From Ceratorhiza oryzae-sativae (Eukaryota > Basidiomycota > Agaricomycetes > Cantharellales > Ceratobasidiaceae), in the NCBI GenBank assembly GCA_030998015.1, contig JARWMV010000234.1:62001-126000 (forward strand): 64,000 nucleotides of DNA, given 5' to 3'. Position numbers and translations under genes: made by a program. Shown in pieces: positions 45,483 to 59,246 of the stretch (the stretch's first letter is position 1; the number at the start of each line of letters is the position of its first letter). The notes beneath the pieces were generated by a model. It saw nothing but the letters and a program-made list of their open reading frames with translations, was not told the origin of the DNA and ran no database searches.

Positions 45483-46668
45483 TTACGATTTCTCCGGAAC
45501 GATGCCTGAGAACCCAGGATCTTCGTTCTCGGTCCTACGAATGCCTCCATCGTTGATGACTGAGCCATCTGCATCAAGTTGAATATCCTCAAACCCCCAG
45601 TCCCTCTACCCCACCCGGTAGAAATTCTCCAGTAGCTAATACGCCCTCCGCGCTCCACTGAAACTCCTCTTCGCCTCCGCGCTTCAGGGTGGAAAGCGTG
45701 CAGGTTCCCACACGTAGTGGAAGCTTTGGATCTCCCACCAAGCTCCTCACAAGCGCAATCGCCGTTGCCGCGTGCGAAACGAGCAGTACGTTCCTGTGCG
45801 CTCCGAGGGTCGGATGTTGCTCAATGCGAGAAATCAGCGCGTGGAGATAATCCTTGCACCGTGTGTGGACGGCTTCGACGGTCTCGCCCCGTCGGTCAGG
45901 ATAACAGATACTTTCCCATGAAGTGTCGATCAAATGGAAATATTGTTGCAATGCTTGAGCTGAACCCGGACGAGGGTGAAGACCTGAACGTCAAATGTGA
46001 TATGCTTTGTTAGCGGCGTGAATAAAACGACAACGAGGCCGGCGTCACCTGTGCCCGGCTCTGCTGGGCTGTACCACTCGCTGAGACCTGGAAATGTTCA
46101 TCAGTACAGGAAGCGAGTGGACAAAATTAGGGTTACCATGCTCGACAAAAATTGGGATGTTCAGGATCTCAGAGGTAGGCACAGCGGTCTGTAAACAACG
46201 GTCTTCTCTCGGCTATCAATATGCCGTGAATGGAGGCAAACAATTAGCTCACAATAAGGAGAGCTGAAAAGGATAGTTGGCTTCTTGTCCTCTGGCAGGC
46301 TGGCCAAATGTTTTGCCAGGTCCTCCGCTAAAATGGGTCAAGCAATGTGTGGAGACCCGCATCAAGCGCGAGCCCTACCTTGTTCCTACGAGGATAGACG
46401 CTCAATGTAATACCAACTCGGCACGGCGCAACTTACGATGCCATATGCTGCTAGCGGCGGATCCCTCGGCAAGCCGGTCGGACTAGTCCTTTATTGAAGA
46501 GGAATGAACTAAGAAGGGAGCGCTTCGTGCGCCAGACGCCACTACTTACCAGTGACGAATTACCCAACTCAAACGAAACCCTGGTATGATACGTCAGGCT
46601 CTCTCAGCTCTCATGACGAGTGCGGAGGTGTAGGTACCATGGCGTGCGATGTAAATAGTCTCGACCAT
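45483..46668 (-). CDS. Tfc7-like histidine phosphatase-fold protein (TFIIIC subunit family), one frame break
   Basis: The start at 46668 gives MVETIYIARH; an intron splits the next codon and the protein continues GFRLSWVIRH, so the RHG catalytic motif is made only after splicing. Then WTSPTGLPRDPPLAAYGI, AEDLAKHLASLPEDKK, TILFSSPY with a tiny exon giving YYRCLQ, TAVPTSEILNIPIFVEHGLSEWY, GETVEAVHTRCKDYL, NVLLVSHAATAIALVRSLVG and CTLSTLKRGG. This matches the phosphoglycerate-mutase-like N-terminal half of yeast Tfc7. Near 45605 the frame breaks by two bases; beyond it RDWGFEDIQLDADGS is the expected tail. The stop at 45483 (TCGTAA) overlaps a good donor GTAAGT, so a few more residues are possible. 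It may instead be a free phosphatase; all catalytic residues are present. Confidence 0.8.
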
Positions 46669-46852
46669 CTTCCAGCTTCCTTGCTGATAGGAACAGTCCG
46701 AATGGATGTCGAGTCAAGGGCGCTCAGACTCACGTGAGGAATTTCGTGACGTAAAAATCTCGATTGCGGTAATACAAACTTGGGTATATGAACATTAAGC
46801 ATTAACACTACGTCTGAAGTCACTGCATCTCGGACAAGGCGAGGAACCCCCC

Positions 46853-47239
46853 TTAGTACTTGAGGATGATGTACAAGGCTGTAGGAATCAAAGGTCAGCT
46901 GAGGACGCCTCGCCGAGCATGAGCGAAGCATACCGTGAATGATACCAGGACTGAAAGCCAGAGTCAGAACATGGGCGGGGGCTGGGGAATGCGAGACTCA
47001 CATGTAACCAAGGATGGTCAAAGGATGTTGATAAGCAGATCAGCTCCGCATCCTCGCTCAAAGAAGACACCCAGAGGGGGGAGGATGATGGCAACGCTAA
47101 GAGCAAGGTGAGCGGTGAATGCGTAGCCAAGAACTCGGAAACCTACATGATCTGCGTGCGTGGGAGCCAATCAGCGATGCATCAAGCAGCACTGGCAGCC
47201 GAGACTCACCTTGAGGATGTCAGAAGCGGTGAAGGCCAT
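46853..47239 (-). CDS. pmp3: Plasma membrane proteolipid Pmp3, one frame break
   Basis: Small hydrophobic protein of the Pmp3/UPF0057 family that affects membrane potential and cation tolerance. Exon 1 is MAFTASDILK (start 47239). A 5-nt exon between two introns gives II, then VAIILPPLGVFFERGCGADLL and INIL/LTILGYI, then IPGIIHA and LYIILKY to the stop at 46853: 57 residues with two membrane segments, as usual. At 47020-47022 (AAA on the plus strand) one base is missing, which turns LLTIL into a stop; the rest is perfectly family-like. A TATA-like TTATATA on the plus strand (47318-47324) reads TATATAA on the coding strand, about 80 bp before the start. Confidence 0.92.
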
Positions 47240-47732
47240 GGCGATAGGTGTTGTGTACAGAAGAGATGCGGAGTATGAGCTTGGGTTTGGTCTGGACCTA
47301 CGGGGGGAGTAGGCTGATTATATACCTCCCCAATTCGCAGTCAAGGGACCGCAACGTCATCGCATTACATTACACAGCTCAACTGCTGCCATAATTGGTG
47401 CTTCGGGGGCGTCCTATACGTCATTGCCGAGCTCCGTAATTGTACGGCATGAGCAAGTAGCGGGCGAAGAAAACAAGTGGCACCATGCGGACTGCGGGCT
47501 TGCGGCCCGCTCCAACGGCACTGCGTCCAGTGTCACCAATGAATCTGCTGTGAAACTCTGGAGGTGGGCCGGAATGTTTGGTCCAAGTTTGGCTGCGGCG
47601 GCACCGCATCTGGGCGAGTCACGTGGTCGTCATATCTCACGACAAATGCTGTTCTTGCTTTGTCTCGTACTCACCTGGGTCGATATCCTCGCCTCAGTAA
47701 CGGCCCAACAGCTCAATTTAGAGGCTTCAACC
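47240..47732. promoter_or_regulatory. Divergent upstream region of pmp3 and kynurenine formamidase
   Basis: About 490 bp between the two starts. It carries TATATAA for pmp3 (47324-47318, minus strand). The plus-strand frame of the formamidase stays open upstream of 47733 with earlier ATGs at 47574 and 47646, so part may be coding or leader. No other element assigned. Confidence 0.5.
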
Positions 47733-48637
47733 ATGGAGAAACTTCTGAGCAGCTTTACCATCGCTACAGACGTTGCTTACGGGTCTAGTCCTTCTCAGAA
47801 GCTCGATGTTTATATTCCTTCTGCCACCCCCATAGGATCCGCTGTCATCGTCATCATACACGGAGGAGCATGGAGGAGGTATTTAAATACCAAAGCGCTA
47901 CACGGGCACTTACTGACTTTGATTAGTGGTGACAAGAGCGCATATGAAGGATTAGCCGCGCGAGTTCTCCAAACAAGCATATGCCCGGTCATCGTGGTGA
48001 ACTATCGGCTCTCACCTCGTTCAGCAGAAGGCCCAACTGTGCATCACCCCGCGCACGTTCTTGATGTTCTCGAGGCTCTATCGTTTGTCAGGCAACACGG
48101 ATCAACTCAACTCGGCGTGCCCCAATCGTCACTTGATAACCTGTACCTCGTCGGACACTCGTGCGGCGCGCATATGATCAGCTCCATTGTGCTCGACGCG
48201 CCACCCGGACCTGACAAGATCGACACCCCGCCCGACGTGTTGGCCAACATCAAGGGCGTCTTCCTCTCTGAAGGAATATACGACGTTGATCTGCTTTTGA
48301 AAAAGTTTCCAAGCTATTCGGACTTTATTCAAGGCGCTTTTGGACAGCGCGAGTCTTACAAAGACGTCTCCCCAGCGCATTATCAACTGCGCGGAGATAC
48401 CCCCATCTACTGGCTCGTAGTGCATTCCAAAACAGATGAGCTGGTCGACGAGGAACAGGCTGAGGCACTTTGGGACCACTGTGGGAACTTTACGACCGCC
48501 GAGCACACCAATACGTCGAGGCAGATTGGGAGAGGCTAACTGGGAAACACGACGAGGTTCTTCAAAAGCAAGAATATGCAGACATGGTGGCTCAGTTCGT
48601 TCAGGAGACATTAGCAAAGGGAACGGCACCCCATTGA
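47733..48637 (+). CDS. bna7: Kynurenine formamidase (arylformamidase), one frame break
   Basis: Hydrolyses N-formylkynurenine to kynurenine and formate. The ATG at 47733 (MEKLLSSFTIATDVAYG) matches the family start; longer forms from 47574 or 47646 are possible, the latter with a signal-like head. The body has QKLDVYIP, VIVIIHGGAWR then, across an intron at 47880-47926, SGDKSAYEGLAARVLQ, and PVIVVNYRLSPRS, LYLVGHSCGAHM (nucleophile Ser), GVFLSEGIYDVD and VVHSKTDELVDEEQAEAL (Asp). One base seems lost near 48470-48490. The next frame gives YVEADWERLTGKHDEVLQKQ, whose GKHDEVL holds the catalytic His, and stops at 48637. Its neighbours encode the next two enzymes of the pathway. Confidence 0.85.
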
Positions 48638-48668
48638 TCATTTATGTATAGTAAATTCATATATGCAA

Positions 48669-50339
48669 TCAAGCCAGATCCTTGATAGCCGCATCCAGAA
48701 TGAGGGCGGCCTGCCAACAATCTTCATACCCGACATACAATGGCACAGGCGCTAAGCGAATTACGTCTGGCTGACGCTCATCCCCGATCACACCCCGTCG
48801 TTGCATACCCTCAAATACCTTGGGCATGGTCCTGCCCTCGATAGGCCTCAACGCAAGGGACAGCTGTGTACCCCGCTGGGCTGGATCAGCCGGGGTAAGA
48901 ATAGTAAAGTGCACGGGTGCCTTGGGATCTGAATCGAGCTCGTCTCGGTAGAAGGGGGATTTTTTAAGCAGGGATTCGAGGTACCCCGTGATCTTTACGG
49001 CTTTCTCGCGGGTTGCTGTTATGCCGCCGGCATCTTCGAATACCTCAAGGCTACCTAGCAAAGTCGCGACGTTGAGTGCGGACGGGTTGGACTGTTGAAA
49101 GCCGTGAGCTCCGGGGATCGGGTCAAAAACCGGACCCATTTGGAACCGGGTTTCATTGTTATGTCCGTACCATCCTGCTTGGCTACAGAAATACATTAGA
49201 TAAGTACTGTTAGTTACCCTGTGTAACTCACTCAATCTGGAGCTTGTCTGTCCATTTCTCATGCACAAAGAGCCCTGCAATGCCACCTGGCCCCGAGTTT
49301 AGGTACTTGTAAGTACACCAAACAGCAAAATCGGCATTCCAGTCGTGCAGCTTCATTGGGACATTGCCGATGGCATGAGCAAGGTCCCACCCACATATCG
49401 CACCCTACGCATACAGCCGTCAGCGATGTCAGCTTGCAAGCGCTGTTGAGAACCTACCGCATCATGAGCAGCCTTGGTGATCTTCTCCATAGGGAACCAT
49501 TGGCCGGTGTAGTATTGTATGCCCGAGAAGAGAACGAGTGCTATACTGGAGCCCTCTTTTTGAATAGCCGCCAATATGTCTTCTTCACGAAGGTAGAACT
49601 CGCCCTCACGTGGCGAGAGTTCAAGAACTGCGTCTTTGGGATCATACCCATGACGGCGCGTTTGCGAAGCAAACGCATACTATGACCATGTCATGTGAGC
49701 TGTTTCTAACCACGAATGGTAAGATGCAAGTACCTGATCGGACGGAAAAGCTTTTGATTCACAGAGAATCTTGTATCGAGTGCCAGAGGGTTTGTAAAAG
49801 GTTGAAATCATCAGATGAAGGTTTGCGGTAAGTGTTCCCATTGTAATGACCTCCGATTCCTTTGCGCCTTTAAACGAACAAAGTCATTAACGAATCAAAA
49901 GTGTTTAGGCGAGAAAGGAGTTCACCAGTAAGCATTGCTAGTGCTCGCCCGGTCTTGTAGGCAATGTCTTTCCAGTTCCTACCATGCTTATGCGCAAAGT
50001 GACCTTCTACACCACTAAAAGACGGGTAAGATTCAATTTTTTTCCTCTACAAAGTACATACGTAGTCGCCCATATTTCTATCTCCTCGTTTAGGATCTTC
50101 TGCGAGCGCTTTGGTAAAGCACCGAGAGAATTTCCAACAAAGTATCGGCAAGGACCGTCAGCTAGAACCGGGTGAATACTAGACCAACGTCGATTTTATA
50201 CAAACATACCGAGCTCCTGAGGAACCAGGTCCGCCTTGATCCCAGCGTTGGTCGGCAGTCGGAACTCGTCTCGGAAACGAGCAAGAGGGTCTTGCGTGTC
50301 GAGCTGTTGGGCGTAGTCTGCGGAGAAGATATCGGCCAT
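48669..50339 (-). CDS. bna5: Kynureninase
   Basis: PLP enzyme cleaving kynurenine or 3-hydroxykynurenine to anthranilate or 3-hydroxyanthranilate plus alanine. The start at 50339 gives [20 protein letters not shown], a normal family start; an earlier in-frame ATG at 50393 would add 18 residues. Then [70 protein letters not shown] (the Asp that holds the PLP pyridine), [17 protein letters not shown] with the PLP Lys in [19 protein letters not shown] and [12 protein letters not shown]. It ends at 48669, only 31 bp from the convergent formamidase stop. The frame is intact. About eight introns. Confidence 0.96.
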
Positions 50340-50624
50340 GGCGTACAGAGGCGAATTTGGCGAGCTAGACCCCCCCAAATTCTCATTTAACATTCTTCGG
50401 AAGGATCTTGGCCCGTCTTATTTCATTATCACATCGGTTTTTGTCGGTGGTCGATCTCGATCTCGACTATTGTGCCATCATCTCGGCGCTTGGCACTGCC
50501 ACTGATAATTTGATCTCGATTTCTTGTGTAACTCAACCACGGTAATGTATTGGCCTGCTTGTGCAATAAATTCGGAGTTGCCGGGTTCACCCCAGCAACG
50601 ATTACTAACCTACCCACGACCGCG
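50340..50624. promoter_or_regulatory. Shared divergent promoter of kynureninase and kynurenine 3-monooxygenase
   Basis: 285 bp between the starts of two consecutive pathway genes facing away from each other, a layout that allows joint control. I see no clear TATA box. Candidate regulators in fungi (Hst1/Sum1-type NAD sensing for BNA genes in yeast) bind motifs I could not identify here. Confidence 0.5.
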
Positions 50625-52448
<1,824 letters not shown>

Positions 52449-52669
52449 TTTGAATAGATAAATTGTTGTTGTACGATTATTGTTTTGTTTTTGTTTTTGC
52501 CACAATCGGTCAATTTCCAATAAAGATGGGACGATATCAGATTAGATTCCGAAGAATCTGGTTTTCCTTGCGCTCCACGCTGGTTTCAACACTTGGCTGC
52601 CGACGATCGTGTATATAAACCACCACCAAGGAAGCTTGGGGGGCATAGAAACACCCTCCAACCTCTTCT

Positions 52670-54521
52670 ATGGCTTTAGACACGTCTACTCGTACTGTGG
52701 TTGTGCTCGGCGCTTCATATGCAGGTCAGCGATTCGAGTGATGACGTTGATGATTTATCTGATAAGCAAGGCAGGCCATCGCGCTGTGCAGATTTTGCTG
52801 CAGGTTCTCCCGGCTGGTTGGAGAGTAGTTGTGATTGAACGAAACACGTGAGTCTATTTCCATCTTGGTATATATCAATGCTAACGGTCGCGCAGTCATT
52901 TCAACCGTATGCCGCGATTCAGGCTTTGACATTAACGACTGAAGCATCTATTTTAGACCTGTATGCGTTCCCACGGATGGCTATTGTTGAAGGCCATGAG
53001 CACAAAGCCTGTAAGATCGGCCTTCCAATCACCTGATTCAAGTTCTTATTCTACTGGTAGTCATACCGTACACCAACATATTCAAAATCTTGAACGCCGA
53101 GCAACGACGTCTTGATGACCCAGCTTCGTCCGGACATGAGCTCATCCATGCACACGTTACCCGAATCGAAAAACGTCGAGTCTTCTACGCCCCGATATCG
53201 CCGGTTTCCTCGCAAAATGCAATGATGGAATTATCGATAGGGTACGACTACCTAATATATGGCCTCGGCTCGCATTTGCCGCCGCCCATCAATGTGTGGG
53301 CGGATCCCGTGCCCGAACATGGTCAAGTGAGTGCTATTATAATGATATTTCTCGTAATGGGATGACTAAGTGCGCATATGTCCAGCCCGAGTCTGATTTA
53401 CCCAAGGTGAACAGGCATGGAGACAAACACGAGGGGACGAACTGGCTTCGGGCTGCACAAGCACGAGTGAAAGAGGCAGATAGCGTATTGGTCGTGGGTG
53501 GCGGAGCTTTAGGCGTTCGTGAGTCCTTTTCAAGTATAGGCGAACCAGATGATCATAACGATGGCGGATAGAATTTGCGTCAGATGCAGCAGCATTGTAT
53601 CCTCACAAAGATATCACACTCGTGCACTCAGGTTCGCGACTCTTGCCACGCTTTGGAGAGTGGATGCACGACGCAGGTACGTTTGATTTACATATTGTGG
53701 CTGAACGCTATTCTGAATTTACATATTTAGCTATGGAGGGGCTGAAAGAGCTGGGTGTAACTGTTCTTTTGTCCTCGCGAGTCGATCTCCGCTCCGCCGA
53801 AGACCGCGATGGAAAGCGAACACTTCAAACTGTTGGCGGGCGGCGCGTCGGTGCAGAACTCGTAGTATGTCGGTTCACTTTCCCATTGTGTCTCTTGGCT
53901 GACTTGTGACGGAAGCTCCTTTGCACCGGCCAACGACCTAACACTTCTCTCATCGCACGGCTCTCTCCGGAGTCGGTGTCACCCCAAACGGGTCTAGTGA
54001 ACGTCCTGCGCAGTATGCAATTGGGACCCGGACATGGCTTGCCGCACAGAACCGGTGAACCCGAGCACGAGCCTGAGTCGCCGATGCCGCATATTTTCGT
54101 TATTGGTGACGCAGCAGATGCGTTCGGGGCACTCAATGCGGGCCATACTGCTTGGGTACAAGTACGCTTTTTTTTTTTCCCTCGTGACTCGCTGCGCCGC
54201 TTCGACTGTTCCTAATGAGCTTCATGTTTCAGGCTGAAATAGCCGCGCGCAACGTCGGGCGATTGGTTCGGGGTCGGACGAAGCGCTCGAGCGGTACATC
54301 GCCCCACCCCACGCCATTAAGGTTTCACTCGGCCTAGTGAGTGCATGCGCTTAGCCATGATAGAAGGGATGATTCTAAAGTGACTCTGTGCGTAGAACCA
54401 GGCGATCTATCAGAGTCGGGGAGAGTACGGAAAGCGTGGACCCGACGAGTGTGCATTTGATTTGAATACGCCTTCAATGTGGGTACGTAGAGGGCTCAGC
54501 ATCGACGATATGACGCTATAA
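52670..54521 (+). CDS. AIF/AMID-type FAD-dependent pyridine nucleotide oxidoreductase, one frame break
   Basis: The start at 52670 gives TRTVVVLGASYAGHRAVQIL (FAD dinucleotide fold, joined over an intron) and VVVIERNTHFN. Then FPRMAIVEGHEHKAFIPYT, YDYLIYGLGSHLPPP, ADSVLVVGGGALGV (NADH fold), DITLVHSGSRLLPRF, LKELGVTVLLSSRVDL, HIFVIGDAADAFGALNAGH and AEIAARNVGRLV. At 54270-54273 (GGGG) one base appears missing; adding a G continues GSDEALERYIAPPHAIKVSLGL and, after an intron, NQAIYQSRGEYGKRGPDE, ending DDMTL at 54521. The family includes apoptosis-inducing AMID and FSP1-type NADH:quinone reductases; which activity applies cannot be told. About nine introns. Confidence 0.88.
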
Positions 54522-56040
54522 TCCATCACTTTGAATGATGAATCTGCCGTTGGGTGGAGTGTGTGCTGGAGCTCGCATAACGCATGGTTTGTTTGGTCTT
54601 TTACGATATCATTTGTTTGCCTTGTTTGTAATCTTCCTTGTCTAAATAAAGACTGGTGACCGAAATGACGCAATGTCCGGTGACCATAAGCGTCCTGGGA
54701 TATGTCATGATGCTCATCCTCCAGAAGCCCGAATAATGTCCTGAAATCGGGGGTGCGCAATGCTAGATCAGTGATGTGTATCCAGGCGGTCGAGGTCTCA
54801 CAGGACCGCACGCAAGCGTGGTGTGTGATTGATAACACTCTGTCGAACAAGTAACCGGCCGAAAAGAAAAAAATACCATTCTATCTTGTCGCCTTTTTCG
54901 TATTTGGGGGGTTCAGCGTTTTACCGAGTTCGGCTCGACATCCGTTGGCGATTGATCACGCCGGTTGGGGGAAAGGCACGAGCGAGGGAGGGCCAGGAGA
55001 GCCTCGGGTGTCCGGGATTGGTGAATCGCGTAGCTATCAGGCATGTGCCGGCTGAGATTGGGTATCGGTTCAATCAGACGAGGGCAAGTGGCGCTCATGG
55101 AAGATTCCCTGTCGTCCGTGGGCGGAAGATTCGATCCGAGAGGTGTGGATGAACGTGTGGGATCAGACTTTTTTCCCTGCCACTGCGCTCGAGCGGTTTC
55201 CTTTTGGATAATTTATTGAAAAATTTAGCGGACTTATGTGCCTCGTTATGAAACCCCAAGACAAACTGTCGGGTTCGAGAAGACGGACGTTTGTTCCGTG
55301 TGATAGACATGTAGTTCCTTTTTGTGTGGTGCCGCGTCAGGTGTTGAGATGGGGATGGGGATGTCGGTGGCGGGTTTCATGGATGTATTGAGCTTCGGTG
55401 TCCTTGGCCACCGCTGGCGTTGTGCAACCCCAATCATAGGTGGGCTTGGCGATAGACTGAAGGCGTCGATGGCCGTTCTCGCCCCAGCAGACTCGGACGA
55501 GTCGACATATGCGCGGTGAATCTGCATGTTCGTGGGCTGTGAGGGGTGCCGCCGAGAGACTTGTGATTTACCCGAGACAGCCAAGGAGATCTCGAACAGC
55601 GATTGTGCGTGTCTGCGGGGAAACACGGTACGGAGATCTGGGCACACGGTGCTAGCTCACGCGTTGCACGCTGATGACTGAAACAGAGTTGCAGAGCGCC
55701 AAACGGGCTCAGTTACGGTTGTTGTGAGCGCTGGCGGGGGGAAATGTGAAGCCCGTTGTGTGCAGACCATGGCGGCAAGTGAGGGGATGGCGCGCGAGTG
55801 AGCAGCGACAGCGCAGTGGGTGTATGCAGACCCGGGGGGCCGGGCAGGTGCTATTCCTGGGGCGCATAGGCGCCGTGGCGGGGTTCACCATGGAATTGGT
55901 CCGTGCGGTTGTGGCAGTGATATCGGACTTTGGGGCCTGGCCAACGCCAACGACTCACTTCCCATCGCCCCGAATCGCCTTAAGATCGCGGGGCTGTCCG
56001 TCCATCTCCCAGAGTGCTGAACCCCCCTACGCCCGCCGTC
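54522..56040. other. Long upstream region of the Hal5-type kinase, nothing recognised
   Basis: About 1.5 kb, GC-rich towards the right. It holds the AIF-like 3' flank and the kinase promoter/leader. Longest open frames (under 150 codons) show no motif. The kinase frame stays open upstream of its ATG only through non-ATG codons. Confidence 0.45.
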
Positions 56041-59000
56041 ATGTTGAGCTGCAAGCCCATGGAGCCCGTCCAGTTCCGGCTCGGCAGCGAGCACGAGCCC
56101 GATGCCGCCGACGACCATCTCCACATCATCACGCCCAGCGGCCGGAAACTAAGAGCGAGTTCGAACCAGCTCCCGCACCCGCACGAGCTTACGCCCGAGC
56201 CGACGCCGAGCCCGACCCCGCCCTACTCCGAGGACGAAGACCGAGCGGCGGCGGCGCGCGAGGCCGTCGCGCACCGCAACGAGCTCAACGCAGGCGCCGT
56301 CACGGACGCCCATGGGATGCTCGTGCCGCCCGGGCCAGACGTTCCCCACACGGTGCGCTGCCGTCTGCTGCCGAGCATATGACGATCCGCGTGCTGACTG
56401 GCTCGCTTATGCAATTGCAATTGGGATATATCCCTGGCTGTCCCGTTCTTTTCTCGTTTGCTCAGATGCCAGACCACCCCCCGCCGGAGCATCCCGCGAC
56501 ACCACTCGAGGCTGTCAGCGAGACGGCGGCAGAAGACCACGCGAGTGCCAGCGCGCCAGACGCCAAGCCGACTGAGGAGCCGGTGCAGACGGCCCAGCCG
56601 TCAACTTCGGCCACCACCCCCGCACCAGCTAATAATACCCCTCCGCTCTCCACCCGCGCCTCGTTCTTCCGCCCCCTTAGTACAAAGCGCCGCTCGTCCT
56701 ACAACCTCCTGCACTCGCCCCTCGCAGGCAACTCGCCCGCACCTTCTCCCCCCGACTCCGGCTCCCAGACCCCCGCCATGACGACCACCGCTACCACGAC
56801 CAAGAGCGTCCGCAAGCAATCCTCCATCGGCCCGCTCAATGACCTCAAACGATTCCTCAACCACCACATCCCTCATTCGAACCAGCACCACCATCAGCAC
56901 CACCATCATCATCATCACGGACACCACCTTCACCCATCTGGTCATCTCCCCGCCGTCAAGCCCACCCAGGGCGCCAGCGCGCTCGCCAGTGCCGTCAGCA
57001 CCGCGTTTGCCAGCCCGGCCGACCCCCACGAGACGCCAGCGACCCAGCATCGCGGCACAGACTTTGGCCACACCCCCGCAGGCGCGACCAGCGGCCTTCC
57101 GAGCGGTATCAATACCCCTCGGCATGCCGGTCCGAAGGATATCGCCTCGACGCTCGGGTCCCTGCTCAAGCCGCACAAAGATAAGGAGCACACCGCCACC
57201 CCATCCAGTCGCTCTCCTCCCCAGTCTAGCAGCTTGCTCAAGCCGGACGATAGCGCGAGCGTACGATCCGGCGCGACCACTCCCGGCAGCGGAAAACTCG
57301 GAACTGCTCAATCCTATGGCCATCATCCTGTCGCGAGCCTGTCCGAAGCAACTCACGCTCACCTGTCGAAAAAGTACGGAAAATGGGGCAAGGTCCTCGG
57401 ATCGGGTGCAGGCGGAACAGTCCGTCTCATCAAGGCCAGCGCAAAGAACGGTGGCGCCGTCTATGCCGTAAAAGAGTTCAGGCCCGACGACAGGGAGAGA
57501 CCGAGCGCGAGTATCAGAAAAAGGTCACCGCCGAGTTCTGCGTCGGCAGCACCCTCAAACACGTTAATATCATCAACACGGTCGACATCGTCTCAGACCA
57601 TGGGCATTACTACGAGGTAGGTCGCTTTAGCACGGGCTTTGTCCTCGAGCTAAGCGTCTTCGCCCCAGGTCATGGAGTACGCGCCCTATGACCTTTTCAG
57701 TGTCGTCATGTCTGGCTCAATGAGCCGCCCCGAGATCTATTGCGTCTTCCGACAGATTTGCGATGCGGTAGATTACCTTCACGGCATGGGTCTCGCCCAC
57801 CGTGATCTCAAACTTGACAATTGCGTGATGACCACGGACAATATTGTCAAGCTAATCGACTTTGGGACTGCCACCGTGTTCCACTACCCTGGCCAATCCC
57901 TCACTCTCGCATCGGGCGTCGTCGGCTCAGATCCGTATCTCGCTCCCGAAGTCCTGCACTCGCAACAGTATGATCCACGCAAGACTGACGTATGGAGCAT
58001 TGCGATCATCTTCATGTGTATGGTCCTCCGTCGGTTCCCTTGGAAGATCCCAGACCCGAAGGTGGACGTGAGCTACAAGAGCTTTGTGCAGAGCCATCCG
58101 GATCTGTGCATCAAGCCGACGACTGCGCCGACTGCGCCCCCATCGGGTACGGTCACTCCTTCGCATGGCCTCCACCCCCACGGGCACGTATCGCCGCTGC
58201 GCGCTGCGAGCGCAGACCTCGCCCGACCTGACGTCAACGCGCCACCCACGCACACAAGCGCCGAGGGTGGTGTCTCACGCGCAACCACAGGAACAACCAG
58301 AACGGCTACGTCGGGCTCACTCAGCGAATGCTCATATGACACCTCGAGCGATTCGGCGAGCACTCCGCCTGATGCGGACGATGTTGCCCATGTGGACGAG
58401 GAACGCCGGCGAAAGTCCAAGACCGCGCTTCAATCGACGGCCGCGAACCCGACTGGGGATACGGTATCGGAACGCCTCATGACTGAAGAGCCGACATCCA
58501 CCCCCAAAGTTAGCTTGGCGTCGGTCCCTGAACGAGTCACGTCATCTTCGGAAGACAGAGAAACTCCCACTCCAAAGGATGGTGTTAGCGTAAAGGACGA
58601 CGAGAGCGTTGTGGTCGAGAGCATCATAGTCCCGCAGGTGACGACCAGCCCCAAGCCGACGAGCCCGAGCACGACGTTCAAGTTGGAGCCGCCGAGCCCA
58701 CAGCCAGATCAGCACATGCCCCTTCCGACTCTGCCCGCCCCACGACCGCCCCTAAACGGACGCCAACGCTCCGCAACCTCGCCACACCCCCAACCAAGTG
58801 TGAGCCAGAGCAGTCTGCCGGCATTTTCGACGCCCAAGGCGCAGCCCACCACGCTCGATGTTCCGAACCGAACTCGCGCGGACAGCGCCGCGACCTTTAA
58901 TGCTGGCGGGCCGGACTCGATCTTCCGGCTCTTGCCGCGCGAGACCCGGGGCGCGATCAGGCGGATGATGTTTGTCGAGCCCTCGGCACGATGCACCATT

Positions 59001-59246
59001 GGCGAGGTGCTGCATGGAAGCAAAGGCGGGCTGGTCTGCGGGTGTGGTGGTAAAGAGTGTGGTGGCGCGATGAACCATCATATGTCGGACCAAGATAACG
59101 CAGAGGCAGATGGCGAGACCGAGGGTGCCGACGAGTGGCTGGCGGCCATTGTACCGTGTTCGTGTCTGTCGCATGGGCAAAAACCTGATCACTCGCACGT
59201 CAAGATTGCTGTCGACGACAAGGCGCCCAAGAGGAGGTTCTTCTGA
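56041..59246 (+). CDS. Ser/Thr protein kinase, Hal5/Sat4 (NPR/Hal) family, one frame break
   Basis: The ATG at 56041 gives [20 protein letters not shown]; a phase-0 intron 56353-56465 follows. A long disordered head has Ser/Pro stretches, [17 protein letters not shown], and a His-rich run (about 56886-56930). The kinase starts [20 protein letters not shown] (Gly loop), YAVKEF (Lys). One base seems lost at the GGG run 57493-57495; beyond it [21 protein letters not shown] continues. An intron 57617-57668 precedes [60 protein letters not shown] large Ser/Thr/Pro insert splits the C-lobe before [17 protein letters not shown]. It ends at 59246. Family members control transporters (Trk K+ uptake, amino acid permeases) in yeast. 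Confidence 0.88.

Noticed and set aside
56601..57362. 253-codon minus-strand open frame
   Set aside because: GC-rich shadow of the disordered head of the Hal5-type kinase, without conserved features.
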